Assembly: GCA_008501545.1 (NCBI GenBank)
Contig: QQUM01000302.1
Location: 1-5,269, forward strand
Direction: 5' to 3'
Source: Calditrichota bacterium
GTDB taxonomy: Bacteria; Zhuqueibacterota; Zhuqueibacteria; Zhuqueibacterales; Geothermadaptataceae
Length of the DNA stretch: 5,269 nt
Shown here: positions 1 to 5,157 of the stretch, one piece after another
How the letters are laid out: every line of letters starts with the position of its first letter
How positions within the stretch are numbered: position 1 is the first letter of the stretch
Position numbers and translations under genes: made by a program
Notes under the pieces: model-generated
Seen by the model: the letters and a program-made list of their open reading frames with translations, nothing else
The model's database searches: none
What the model was told of the DNA's origin: nothing

Positions 1-492
1 AAATTTCAGATCTTCGATCAGGCGGCGAATAACAGCGACTTGTTGTGCATCTTTTTGTCCGAAGTAGGCACGTGTTGGTTGAAAAACGTTAAACAAGATG
101 GCGACAATTGTTGCCACACCGCGAAAAGGTCCCGGCCGTGCCGCACCCTCCAGAAATTGTGTAATTCCGGTTACCTCGATGTAGGTTTGAAATTCCTTCG
201 AATAAATCTGCCCGGCTTTCGGCATCCAGACAGCATCGACGCCTTCCTCCTTTAGTAATTCACAGTCTCTTTGCCTGTCGATGGGATAGGTCTGAAAATC
301 ACGCTTCCGGTTAAATTGAATTGGATTCACAAAGATACTCACGCCAACACGATTATTTTCCTGTCGTGCCTGTCGCACCAGGGAGAGATGGCCTTCATGC
401 AAAAATCCCATCGTCGGCACCAGCCCCCATGTATCATTGCTGTCCTTCCAGCGCAGCGCACGAATTTCCTGAATATTTTCAGTGACAAGCAT
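1..492 (-). CDS. panC: Pantothenate synthetase (pantoate--beta-alanine ligase), N-terminal 164 codons, cut by window edge
   Basis: The product joins pantoate to beta-alanine using ATP through a pantoyl-adenylate, the last step of pantothenate synthesis in the cytosol. The translated minus strand shows the nucleotidyl-transferase signature PTMGFLHEGH at residues 26-35 (His32 and His35 are the HIGH-like pair), SIFVNPIQF at 52-60 with the pantoate-contacting Gln59, RPGPFRGVAT at 119-128, and YFGQKDAQQ at 143-151 with Lys147, Asp148 and Gln151 in the ATP/pantoate site. Family members are about 280 residues, so roughly 115 C-terminal residues lie beyond the left edge. The ATG at 492 is chosen because it has a GGAG site seven bases upstream and places the PTMG motif at the usual distance from the N terminus. 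An ATG at 505 is out of frame. It is the third gene of a panB-panE-panC run. Two positions differ from the common consensus: the His in RPGHFRG is Pro122, and the Arg in YPR is Ile71. Identification is firm; the truncation is only the window boundary. Confidence 0.96.
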   Translation of the reverse strand, partial: MLVTENIQEIRALRWKDSNDTWGLVPTMGFLHEGHLSLVRQARQENNRVGVSIFVNPIQFNRKRDFQTYPIDRQRDCELLKEEGVDAVWMPKAGQIYSKEFQTYIEVTGITQFLEGAARPGPFRGVATIVAILFNVFQPTRAYFGQKDAQQVAVIRRLIEDLKF

Positions 493-499
493 TTAATTT

Positions 500-503
500 C
501 TCC
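500..503 (-). promoter_or_regulatory. Ribosome binding site of panC
   Basis: The minus strand reads GGAG, seven bases before the ATG at 492, in the 51-base gap between panE and panC. It supports this start over the out-of-frame ATG at 505, which overlaps the site itself. Confidence 0.6.
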
Positions 504-543
504 ATAAAATCACATAATTGCAGTTGAAGTTCGACATTTTTTA

Positions 544-1533
544 TCACGACAAACGTGCTGCTGAAAGGAGCTCGACCAGTAACACTTCTGCAGAATAGTG
601 TCGCGGGTGGCGCATTAACTTGAGCAAAGCACGATGCACCGGCGTTCGGATTCCACCATTTTCACCCATGCGCACAATGGCCCCATTTATCGCTTCAATT
701 TCCGTTGGTCGGCCATTGCTCACATCCTGCAGCATTGATGACCGATTCTCCCGTGTAGCCCGACATACTTCAATGACTTCTTCGAACATTTTGTCAGCAC
801 GAAGAATCACGTCATGCAATGCAGCGACCTGCACGGCTTCATCAACGATGTTTTTCATCAAAATCCGGTAAGCGTCGTTTTCAGGCAATGCGCCATTTCG
901 CACACCGCTCAGGGCTGTCAATGGATTTATTGCTGCGTTCACAATCAATTTTTTCCAGGCTGAAATTTGGAACTCATCAGAAAATCTGGCTGGGATTGAA
1001 GACGCATTTAAAATTTGAATTAGGCGGGTTAATAAAGACATTTTGTTCGGATGAGGTGAAAAAATTGTTTCGCCCCCACCTGCATATTTTAAAACACCGG
1101 GTGCTGATAATGCAGCGCCCTGGGTTGTAATCGCGCATGCAGACCGGTGGGGCCCGAGTACCCGCTCCAGAATGGCATCATTTCCAAATCCATTTTGCAA
1201 AGTTACAGCGATGCCATCCGGACGAAATGTTCGGGCAATTTCTTTTGCTGTAGCTTCGGTCTGGTAACTTTTCACACAAACAACAGCAATCGCCGTTTGT
1301 CCAACGTCAGAAATTTCATGCGCTATCGGCACATTCACATGTAAAGAACGGCCATCCTGCTCGATGAATTGCAGGCCATTCTTCATAATTGCATCGATTT
1401 GCGCCTGCCAGTGTCCAAACATCCGGATGAAATACGCGTTCTCAATCCTGTGCCGATATTGATGCAGCCGTGCAGCGAACAGGCAAGCCATGGCACCCGT
1501 TCCAAATAGGGTAATCTTTAACTTTTCACTCAT
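544..1533 (-). CDS. panE: 2-dehydropantoate 2-reductase (ketopantoate reductase)
   Basis: This cytosolic enzyme reduces ketopantoate to pantoate with NADPH, the second pantothenate step. In the 329-residue product the N-terminal Rossmann motif is LFGTGAMACLFA (residues 9-20). VKSYQ (87-91, Lys88) and TLQNGFGN (111-118) follow. The helical C-terminal half has WKKLIVNAAINPLTAL (193-208), where Lys195 matches the catalytic lysine and Asn199/Asn203 the substrate-site asparagines. SSMLQD (265-270) and TEIEAING (277-284, Glu278) are also present. Length fits the family (about 300-330). An in-frame ATG at 1569 would add 12 residues (MKKSMQLSWLCR) lying inside panB. The ATG at 1533 is preferred because it puts the Rossmann strand at the usual N-terminal position and overlaps the panB end by 8 bases, suggesting translational coupling; no strong SD is visible there. 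The third glycine of GxGxxG is Ala16, a tolerated variant in NADP-binding folds. Other ApbA/PanE-family substrates cannot be excluded, but the operon argues for ketopantoate. Confidence 0.93.
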   Translation of the reverse strand: MSEKLKITLFGTGAMACLFAARLHQYRHRIENAYFIRMFGHWQAQIDAIMKNGLQFIEQDGRSLHVNVPIAHEISDVGQTAIAVVCVKSYQTEATAKEIARTFRPDGIAVTLQNGFGNDAILERVLGPHRSACAITTQGAALSAPGVLKYAGGGETIFSPHPNKMSLLTRLIQILNASSIPARFSDEFQISAWKKLIVNAAINPLTALSGVRNGALPENDAYRILMKNIVDEAVQVAALHDVILRADKMFEEVIEVCRATRENRSSMLQDVSNGRPTEIEAINGAIVRMGENGGIRTPVHRALLKLMRHPRHYSAEVLLVELLSAARLS

Positions 1534-2377
1534 CCTGCATAGCCATGAAAGCTGCATACTCTTCTTCATTTATCATGAAACTATGTTCTACCGCAGGATA
1601 TGCGCGTGATTCGACAGCGACAGAATAATCTTTAATTGCTGCCGATGCGTCTTTACCCAGTGAAGCAAATTGTTTTAGAAATTTCGGATTGAATTCACTA
1701 TTGATGCCGAGCATGTCGTGATAAACCAGCACCTGCCCGTCACAGCCATTGCCTGCGCCGATTCCGATAGTTGGAATCGTAAGTTTTTTCGAGATATATT
1801 CAGCAATGCGGGCAGGCACCATCTCGAAAACCAGGAAGGAGCACCCCGCCTGCTCAATGGCCAGCGCATTTTCCAGCAGCAGATTGGCACCCTCTGCTGT
1901 TTTGCTTTGCACTTTGTATCCCCCCAATTTTGTATGCGATTGCGGTGTTAATCCCAAATGGCCTACAACGGGAATACCTGCCTCACTGATGGCACGAATC
2001 ACAGTTGCACGCTCTTTGCCACCCTCCAGTTTTACCGCATCCATTCCCGCTTCCTGGATGAACCGTCCTGCGTTGTATACCGCATCACGCACATCGGCCT
2101 GATAGGAAAGAAATGGCATGTCGCCGACAAGAAAAGCCCGCCGTGCCCCCCGGTTTACAGCTTTGCAGTGGTGCAACATATCTTCCATGGTCACATGAAC
2201 TGTGCTATCGTAACCGAGAACGACCATAGCAAGCGAATCACCAACAAGAATCATATCGATACCTGCCAGATCAACCTGTTTAGCCCCGGGATAATCGTAG
2301 GCCGTAAGCATGGTGATTGGCACACCCCTGGATTTTTTTTCATGAAGATATGGCAAGGTAATTTTATTTTTTTCCAT
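1526..2377 (-). CDS. panB: 3-methyl-2-oxobutanoate hydroxymethyltransferase (ketopantoate hydroxymethyltransferase)
   Basis: The product transfers a hydroxymethyl group from 5,10-methylene-tetrahydrofolate to 2-oxoisovalerate, giving ketopantoate, the first committed step to pantothenate. The 283-residue protein shows the whole PanB TIM-barrel signature: TMLTAYDYPGA (22-32), LVGDSLAMVVLGYDST (44-59), LVGDMPFLSY (83-92), AVKLEGG (114-120), VVGHLGLTPQS (137-147) and FLVFEMVPA (181-189). From family knowledge, Asp47, Asp86 and Glu118 match the Mg2+ ligands and Glu185 the catalytic base; all are intact. Length is close to the usual 260-285. The start at 2377 gives MEKNKITLPYLHEKK, in line with family N termini; only a weak GAG lies six bases upstream. 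It is the first gene of the pan run, 165 bases downstream of the acetyltransferase stop, and its last 8 bases overlap panE. Confidence 0.97.
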   Translation of the reverse strand: MEKNKITLPYLHEKKSRGVPITMLTAYDYPGAKQVDLAGIDMILVGDSLAMVVLGYDSTVHVTMEDMLHHCKAVNRGARRAFLVGDMPFLSYQADVRDAVYNAGRFIQEAGMDAVKLEGGKERATVIRAISEAGIPVVGHLGLTPQSHTKLGGYKVQSKTAEGANLLLENALAIEQAGCSFLVFEMVPARIAEYISKKLTIPTIGIGAGNGCDGQVLVYHDMLGINSEFNPKFLKQFASLGKDASAAIKDYSVAVESRAYPAVEHSFMINEEEYAAFMAMQDE

Positions 2378-2542
2378 TTTATGCTCTAGTATTTTTTGTG
2401 GATGCTACCAAGAAGGTGAATAAAATATTGGGAGTGATTATGGGTTGAAATTACATTTTATAATTCATCGGGGATTGAGAAAAAGCCTTTGGAATTGCTG
2501 GAATTCGCATACGGATACAAGATTGTTATCCTGCTTATCATC
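2378..2542 (-). promoter_or_regulatory. Spacer upstream of panB with a possible promoter
   Basis: This 165-base AT-rich spacer holds no gene. On the minus strand a TTTCAA hexamer (2450-2445) lies 17 bases before TATTTT (2427-2422), which resembles a degenerate sigma-70 pair and would start transcription near 2415, leaving a leader of about 38 bases before panB. The match is weak and chance is likely in such base composition. No intrinsic terminator with a U-tract is visible for the upstream acetyltransferase, so read-through into panB is possible. Confidence 0.25.
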
Positions 2543-3151
2543 TTACTTTATTAATTGTTGCTGCCATTCTTTTCTGAGAATGGAATACAAATGCAGGTCG
2601 ACGAATTCACCATTTTTTTTCACGTGTTCCCGCATGATGCCATCGAACTGCATTCCCAATTTTTTCATCACTTTGCCCGATGCCGGATTGTGTACCATGA
2701 AATGCGCGAAAATACGGTTTAGTTCCATTTTGCTAAAGGCAAATTCAACCACTGCACGGGCAGCTTCGGTTGCGAAACCCTTGTTCCAAAAATCTACACC
2801 AACCCAATATCCTATCTCAGCATTTTCATGGACTTTGTCCGTACGCATGCCAATTGCACCTACCAAATTCCCTTTATCCAGCAAAGTGATTGCGAAAACA
2901 ACCTGTTGTCTGTCCTTGTACAAGGTTTCATGCGTTTGAATCCACTCCTCCGCGTGGGGAAGTTCATAAGGATAGGGCAATTGCAGTGTTGTTGCGGTTA
3001 CTTGTTTGCAGTTTGCCAATTTCTGCACGACCGGTGCGTCCTGCATTGTGAATGGTCGCAAAAGCAAGCGTTCAGTTTGCAGAGAAGGACGTTTCGTCAT
3101 CTCAACGTCCCAGTTGGAAATTTGCAGAAGAGGAGTGGATAATTTGTTCAT
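2543..3151 (-). CDS. GNAT-family N-acetyltransferase, RimJ/RimL type
   Basis: This is a small cytosolic acetyl-CoA-dependent N-acetyltransferase; whether it acts on a ribosomal protein N terminus, an amine antibiotic or a metabolite cannot be read from sequence. The 202-residue product begins its fold at LQTERLLLRPFTMQDA (24-39), typical of the RimJ/RimL subfamily. It continues through NLVGAIGMR (95-103) and AEIGYWVGVDFWNKGFATEA (111-130), the acetyl-CoA pyrophosphate-binding loop, where NKGFAT replaces the canonical (R/Q)xxGx(G/A). The C-terminal motif NPASGKVMKKLGMQFDG (155-171) is the usual N-x-x-S-x-x-V-x-x-K-L-G-F element. Two starts compete. Met1 at 3151 has GAG-TATAAA-ATG, the same layout as panB. 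Met18 at 3100 (MTKRPSLQTERL) matches the usual family N terminus and has GGGA seven bases upstream. I list the longer form without strong preference. It lies 94 bases after the peptidase gene on the same strand. Family assignment is firm; substrate unknown. Confidence 0.9.
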   Translation of the reverse strand: MNKLSTPLLQISNWDVEMTKRPSLQTERLLLRPFTMQDAPVVQKLANCKQVTATTLQLPYPYELPHAEEWIQTHETLYKDRQQVVFAITLLDKGNLVGAIGMRTDKVHENAEIGYWVGVDFWNKGFATEAARAVVEFAFSKMELNRIFAHFMVHNPASGKVMKKLGMQFDGIMREHVKKNGEFVDLHLYSILRKEWQQQLIK

Positions 3152-3183
3152 TTTATACTCAAAAACTATTTCTCAGATTGTCG

Positions 3184-3193
3184 TTTGATCAAA
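3184..3193. repeat. 10-base perfect palindrome upstream of the acetyltransferase gene
   Basis: TTTGATCAAA is a perfect palindrome about 33 bases before the acetyltransferase start at 3151, in the 94-base spacer after the peptidase gene. Its position fits an operator, but a 10-base palindrome in AT-rich DNA can arise by chance. No intrinsic terminator for the peptidase gene is visible in this spacer. Confidence 0.3.
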
Positions 3194-3245
3194 TCAAAAT
3201 GAATATTGTACGGCAAAACTTAAAATATTTCGGAATGTCCCTGCA

Positions 3246-4430
3246 CTATTTAAAATTCAATTTTTTCATTAAATTGTCGGGGATAGCATCCTTGTGCACT
3301 AAAATCGAGACGGTTTTTGCCCTCACATATGACTCAGACATGTGCAGGAAACCATCGTATTTGCTTTCCTTCTCACCCCAGGAGTTCTTGGTTATATAAT
3401 ATTTGGTTCCGTTTTGATCTTTTGCAATACCCGTAATATGCATCAAATGATCATCTTTCGATGTGTAATTATCAAAATAACGTTGGCGCATCGACTGCGT
3501 GACATCCTTTTCTGCTTCCGGCGCATCACCGATGGTGTTCCGTTCTTCTTTTGTACGATCATCCCATTCCTTGAGCGGCAGGAAAGCGACGCCTTTTTTG
3601 TGTATGAAACTTCGCTCACTGGTATCGCCGTCCCAGCCAACCGTATAGCCCCGTTCCAGGGCATTTTCCAGGACGTCCACAAGCTCGTCCAAAGGCACGT
3701 TGTGCGATTGATTGCGGGCCCAGTTATCGGGAATTTCCAAAGCGAATTGGCTATAGAACGGGTGGTGCGTGTAAGAGGTCAGTTCGACATAGTCACCGGG
3801 ATTAAAACCGGTTTTTTCTGCGAATGACTTAGCCGTATATTTTTTGCCCTCGTATGTAAATTCACCTGGTAACGGCCCAAGATAGGTATCCAGCAGAGAT
3901 TCAACGGCTTGCGGCCAGACAGGTGTCAGTTTTCTTGTTTTAATAATGCTATCTAGAAAACCGTTTAATCCGGTAAATAGTTCGCTATGGTTATGGTGTT
4001 TTTCATCAATAACCTGTCCGGAATAAGCGGATTCCGGCACGAATCCCTGCTGGCTAATGACGCGCAAAGCATCCTGGAAGAGGCTGCCCTGGCCTAATGT
4101 CGCATTACCGTGCAACCGCACATAATTTCGGGCTTTGAGCGGGTAGGTATGGCGGACATTGAACATTTCAGATAAATCCAGACTGCCTTTTTTCATCCGC
4201 ATAAGTTCCGCTTCGACAAATGAAGTCGTGGCAAAACTCCAACAAGTGCCGGTTCGTGCCTGGTTTTTGACCGGTGTACATTGCAGCTCAATTACTGGAG
4301 TGAACTGAAAACCATCCTTTTTATCCTCACTATCCTTCTTTTCATCCGAATTCGCATTGAGATGTGTGAGCGAAAAAAACAACAGACATACGGGAACAAA
4401 GAATTTAACAAAATTGCGAAGTGTGCGCAT
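3246..4430 (-). CDS. Exported C1B-family cysteine peptidase (bleomycin hydrolase/PepC-like)
   Basis: This is a papain-fold cysteine peptidase, probably an aminopeptidase, predicted to act outside the cytoplasm. The 394-residue product opens with a basic start and hydrophobic stretch (residues 1-26; MRTLRNFVKF then FVPVCLLFFSL), a Sec signal peptide likely cut near Ala26. A charged Lys/Asp/Glu linker (28-39) follows. TPVKNQARTGTCWSFATTSF (52-71) carries the oxyanion Gln57 and nucleophile Cys63. DDHLMHITGI (326-335) supplies His331, and YYITKNSWGE (344-353) supplies Asn349, so the catalytic set is complete. The insert between Cys and His, and the LDLSEMFNVRHTYPLKARNYV segment (84-104), match the C1B subfamily, not plant-type papains. 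Cytosolic PepC has about 440-450 residues and no signal, so this is a shorter exported variant. The tail ends KKLNFK; in bleomycin hydrolase the C terminus sits in the active-site cleft. No lipobox is seen. The start at 4430 has AAAGGA six bases upstream. Substrate unknown. Confidence 0.92.
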   Translation of the reverse strand: MRTLRNFVKFFVPVCLLFFSLTHLNANSDEKKDSEDKKDGFQFTPVIELQCTPVKNQARTGTCWSFATTSFVEAELMRMKKGSLDLSEMFNVRHTYPLKARNYVRLHGNATLGQGSLFQDALRVISQQGFVPESAYSGQVIDEKHHNHSELFTGLNGFLDSIIKTRKLTPVWPQAVESLLDTYLGPLPGEFTYEGKKYTAKSFAEKTGFNPGDYVELTSYTHHPFYSQFALEIPDNWARNQSHNVPLDELVDVLENALERGYTVGWDGDTSERSFIHKKGVAFLPLKEWDDRTKEERNTIGDAPEAEKDVTQSMRQRYFDNYTSKDDHLMHITGIAKDQNGTKYYITKNSWGEKESKYDGFLHMSESYVRAKTVSILVHKDAIPDNLMKKLNFK

Positions 4431-4436
4431 GATTCA

Positions 4437-4442
4437 TCCTTT
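4437..4442 (-). promoter_or_regulatory. Ribosome binding site of the C1B peptidase gene
   Basis: The minus strand reads AAAGGA, six bases before the ATG at 4430. This is among the clearest Shine-Dalgarno sequences in the window and fixes the start that gives a complete signal peptide. Confidence 0.7.
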
Positions 4443-4446
4443 CGTT

Positions 4447-4471
4447 TTTCTATCGTGCATAAAGATAGAAA
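4447..4471. repeat. 8-base perfect inverted repeat just upstream of the peptidase gene
   Basis: TTTCTATC (4447-4454) and GATAGAAA (4464-4471) are exact reverse complements separated by nine bases. The repeat lies 4 bases upstream of the AAAGGA ribosome binding site. On the minus strand a weak TTTCAA (4489-4484) and TATCTT (4467-4462), 16 bases apart, could be a promoter whose -10 falls inside the repeat. The repeat could then be an operator. If transcription starts further up, it could be a leader hairpin next to the ribosome binding site. No T-run follows on the plus strand, so a terminator is unlikely. Confidence 0.45.
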
Positions 4472-4573
4472 GATATTCGGCATTTGAAAAGTATTTTGTT
4501 GTGACTTTGATGCGTATTCCCGCGGACTTCGTTTCGACTATTCCAATATCTAAACACTTTTAAGATTTAAGAA

Positions 4574-4595
4574 GTTGAAGGCGATAATCTTCAAC
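4574..4595. repeat. 7-base perfect inverted repeat in the divergent spacer
   Basis: GTTGAAG (4574-4580) and CTTCAAC (4589-4595) are exact reverse complements around the eight-base loop GCGATAAT. It lies in the 258-base gap between the divergent peptidase and receiver/kinase genes, about 94 bases before the kinase ATG. It could be a regulator site or a small hairpin. No U-tract follows on either strand, so a terminator is not supported. The rest of this spacer shows no gene. Confidence 0.4.
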
Positions 4596-4631
4596 GTTTG
4601 TAATTGCAGACCGATTACATCAAATAAAGCA

Positions 4632-4644
4632 TGATGCGTCATCA
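4632..4644. repeat. Short dyad TGATG-CGT-CATCA upstream of the kinase gene
   Basis: TGATG (4632-4636) and CATCA (4640-4644) are exact reverse complements around CGT, 45 bases before the kinase ATG. The place suits an operator for the plus-strand gene, but five-base arms are short and may be chance. Confidence 0.25.
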
Positions 4645-4688
4645 ACAATATTCTTGCTTACACAAACTGACTACCTTCGGTATATTGC

Positions 4689-5150
4689 ATGAAAACGCTA
4701 ATTTCACAAGAAGATCCAAACTTTGCCCGGGAGCTGAAACTTCGCCTGGTCAAATTTGAGAGTGACATAGAAATTTCATTTACAACTCCCTACACAAGCG
4801 TTTTTGATTTTGAACTCAGATCCTTCGATCTTCTCATCCTTGATGAAGCCGTTGCAGTAGAAAAACTTCGAAGTCAACTTCAAAACATCCCATTGAAAGA
4901 TCATCCGGCAGTAATATATTTTTTTCCTCCGTCGCAATCTGAAAAAGGATTTGAGGCAAACCGGGCGGATTTTGCATGCGTCGTCACAAAATCTCCGGAA
5001 AATATCGCCGTTCTCCCGGTTTTCATCAAGCAAGCCATGGCGCAAAAGAAAAAGATGCAACGCCTGACTATCCTAAATCGCCAGCTGGAGGAAGCGGACA
5101 AAGCTGCTTTTCTCGGCCGGATCGCGGCAGGCCTGGCACATGTGGATTGA
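4689..5150 (+). CDS. Truncated receiver-like/histidine kinase gene (receiver domain, linker, H-box start)
   Basis: The 153-residue product looks like the N-terminal part of a two-component protein. Residues 1-115 resemble a CheY-like receiver: an acidic pair Glu8-Asp9 after the first strand, FDLLILDEA (46-54) with Asp52 in the phospho-acceptor position, and VVTKS (98-102) with Lys101 as the conserved lysine, followed by a helix. The usual Thr/Ser of strand 4 is not obvious (AVIYFFPPS), so phosphorylation is uncertain. Residues 118-138 form a charged helical linker. AAFLGRIAAGLAH (139-151) matches the histidine-kinase H-box LGxLAAGxAHEINNPL, with His151 as the phospho-acceptor. The protein then reads Val-Asp-stop where Glu-Ile-Asn-Asn-Pro is expected, so the rest of the dimerisation domain and the whole ATPase domain are missing. 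An in-frame stop at 4668 limits the start to the ATG at 4689; no Shine-Dalgarno is seen. As it stands it cannot be an active kinase. It is divergent from the peptidase gene. Confidence 0.75.
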   Translation: MKTLISQEDPNFARELKLRLVKFESDIEISFTTPYTSVFDFELRSFDLLILDEAVAVEKLRSQLQNIPLKDHPAVIYFFPPSQSEKGFEANRADFACVVTKSPENIAVLPVFIKQAMAQKKKMQRLTILNRQLEEADKAAFLGRIAAGLAHVD

Positions 5151-5157
5151 AGCTCAT
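5068..5157 (-). pseudogene. Start of an unknown gene, broken at the junction
   Basis: An ATG at 5157, with AGGAGG seven bases upstream and a four-base ATGA overlap with the preceding gene's stop, marks a very credible gene start. Only about the first five to six codons (MSFNPH) belong to it. From about 5142 leftward the frame runs through the antisense of the kinase gene and ends at a TAG at 5068, giving a 29-residue chimeric product with no recognisable domain. The intact gene presumably continued beyond the breakpoint in its original context. Its function cannot be determined. Confidence 0.4.
5143..5143. other. Breakpoint joining kinase sequence to unrelated sequence
   Basis: The kinase frame matches the H-box through codon 151 and possibly base 5142. 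From 5143 no plus-strand frame continues the kinase. Sequence to the right is richer in GC (62 of 110 bases over 5160-5269, against 182 of 400 over 4741-5140 by my count) and reads as genes on the opposite strand. The exact joint could be a few bases either side because the two parts may share CATG. No target duplication or terminal inverted repeat can be judged, since only one end is in view. Confidence 0.6.

Noticed and set aside
1534..1569. Longer PanE start at 1569
   Set aside because: It adds MKKSMQLSWLCR, which lies inside panB and pushes the Rossmann strand away from the N terminus, unlike the family.
1958..2389. Plus-strand 143-codon open frame opposite panB
   Set aside because: It is a shadow of panB, whose full motif set is on the other strand.
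2513..2532. Hairpin GGATA...TATCC as a terminator after the acetyltransferase gene
   Set aside because: The stem is short, has a bulge, is AT-rich, and no U-tract follows in the transcribed direction.
2445..2939. Plus-strand 164-codon open frame opposite the acetyltransferase gene
   Set aside because: It is antisense to a gene with clear GNAT motifs, is rich in Cys, Ser and Phe, and shows no domain.
3185..3197. FNR/CRP-like site TTGAT-CAA-ATCAA before the acetyltransferase gene
   Set aside because: The half-sites are separated by three bases instead of the four in the FNR consensus, and the repeat is largely explained by the palindrome TTTGATCAAA and AT-rich sequence.
3342..3827. Plus-strand 161-codon open frame opposite the peptidase gene
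   Set aside because: It lies wholly antisense to the well-supported C1B peptidase and has no recognisable motif or ribosome binding site.
4654..4686. Promoter TTGCTT/TATATT before the kinase gene
   Set aside because: The hexamers are 21 bases apart and the -10 would sit two bases from the ATG, which is not workable for a led transcript.
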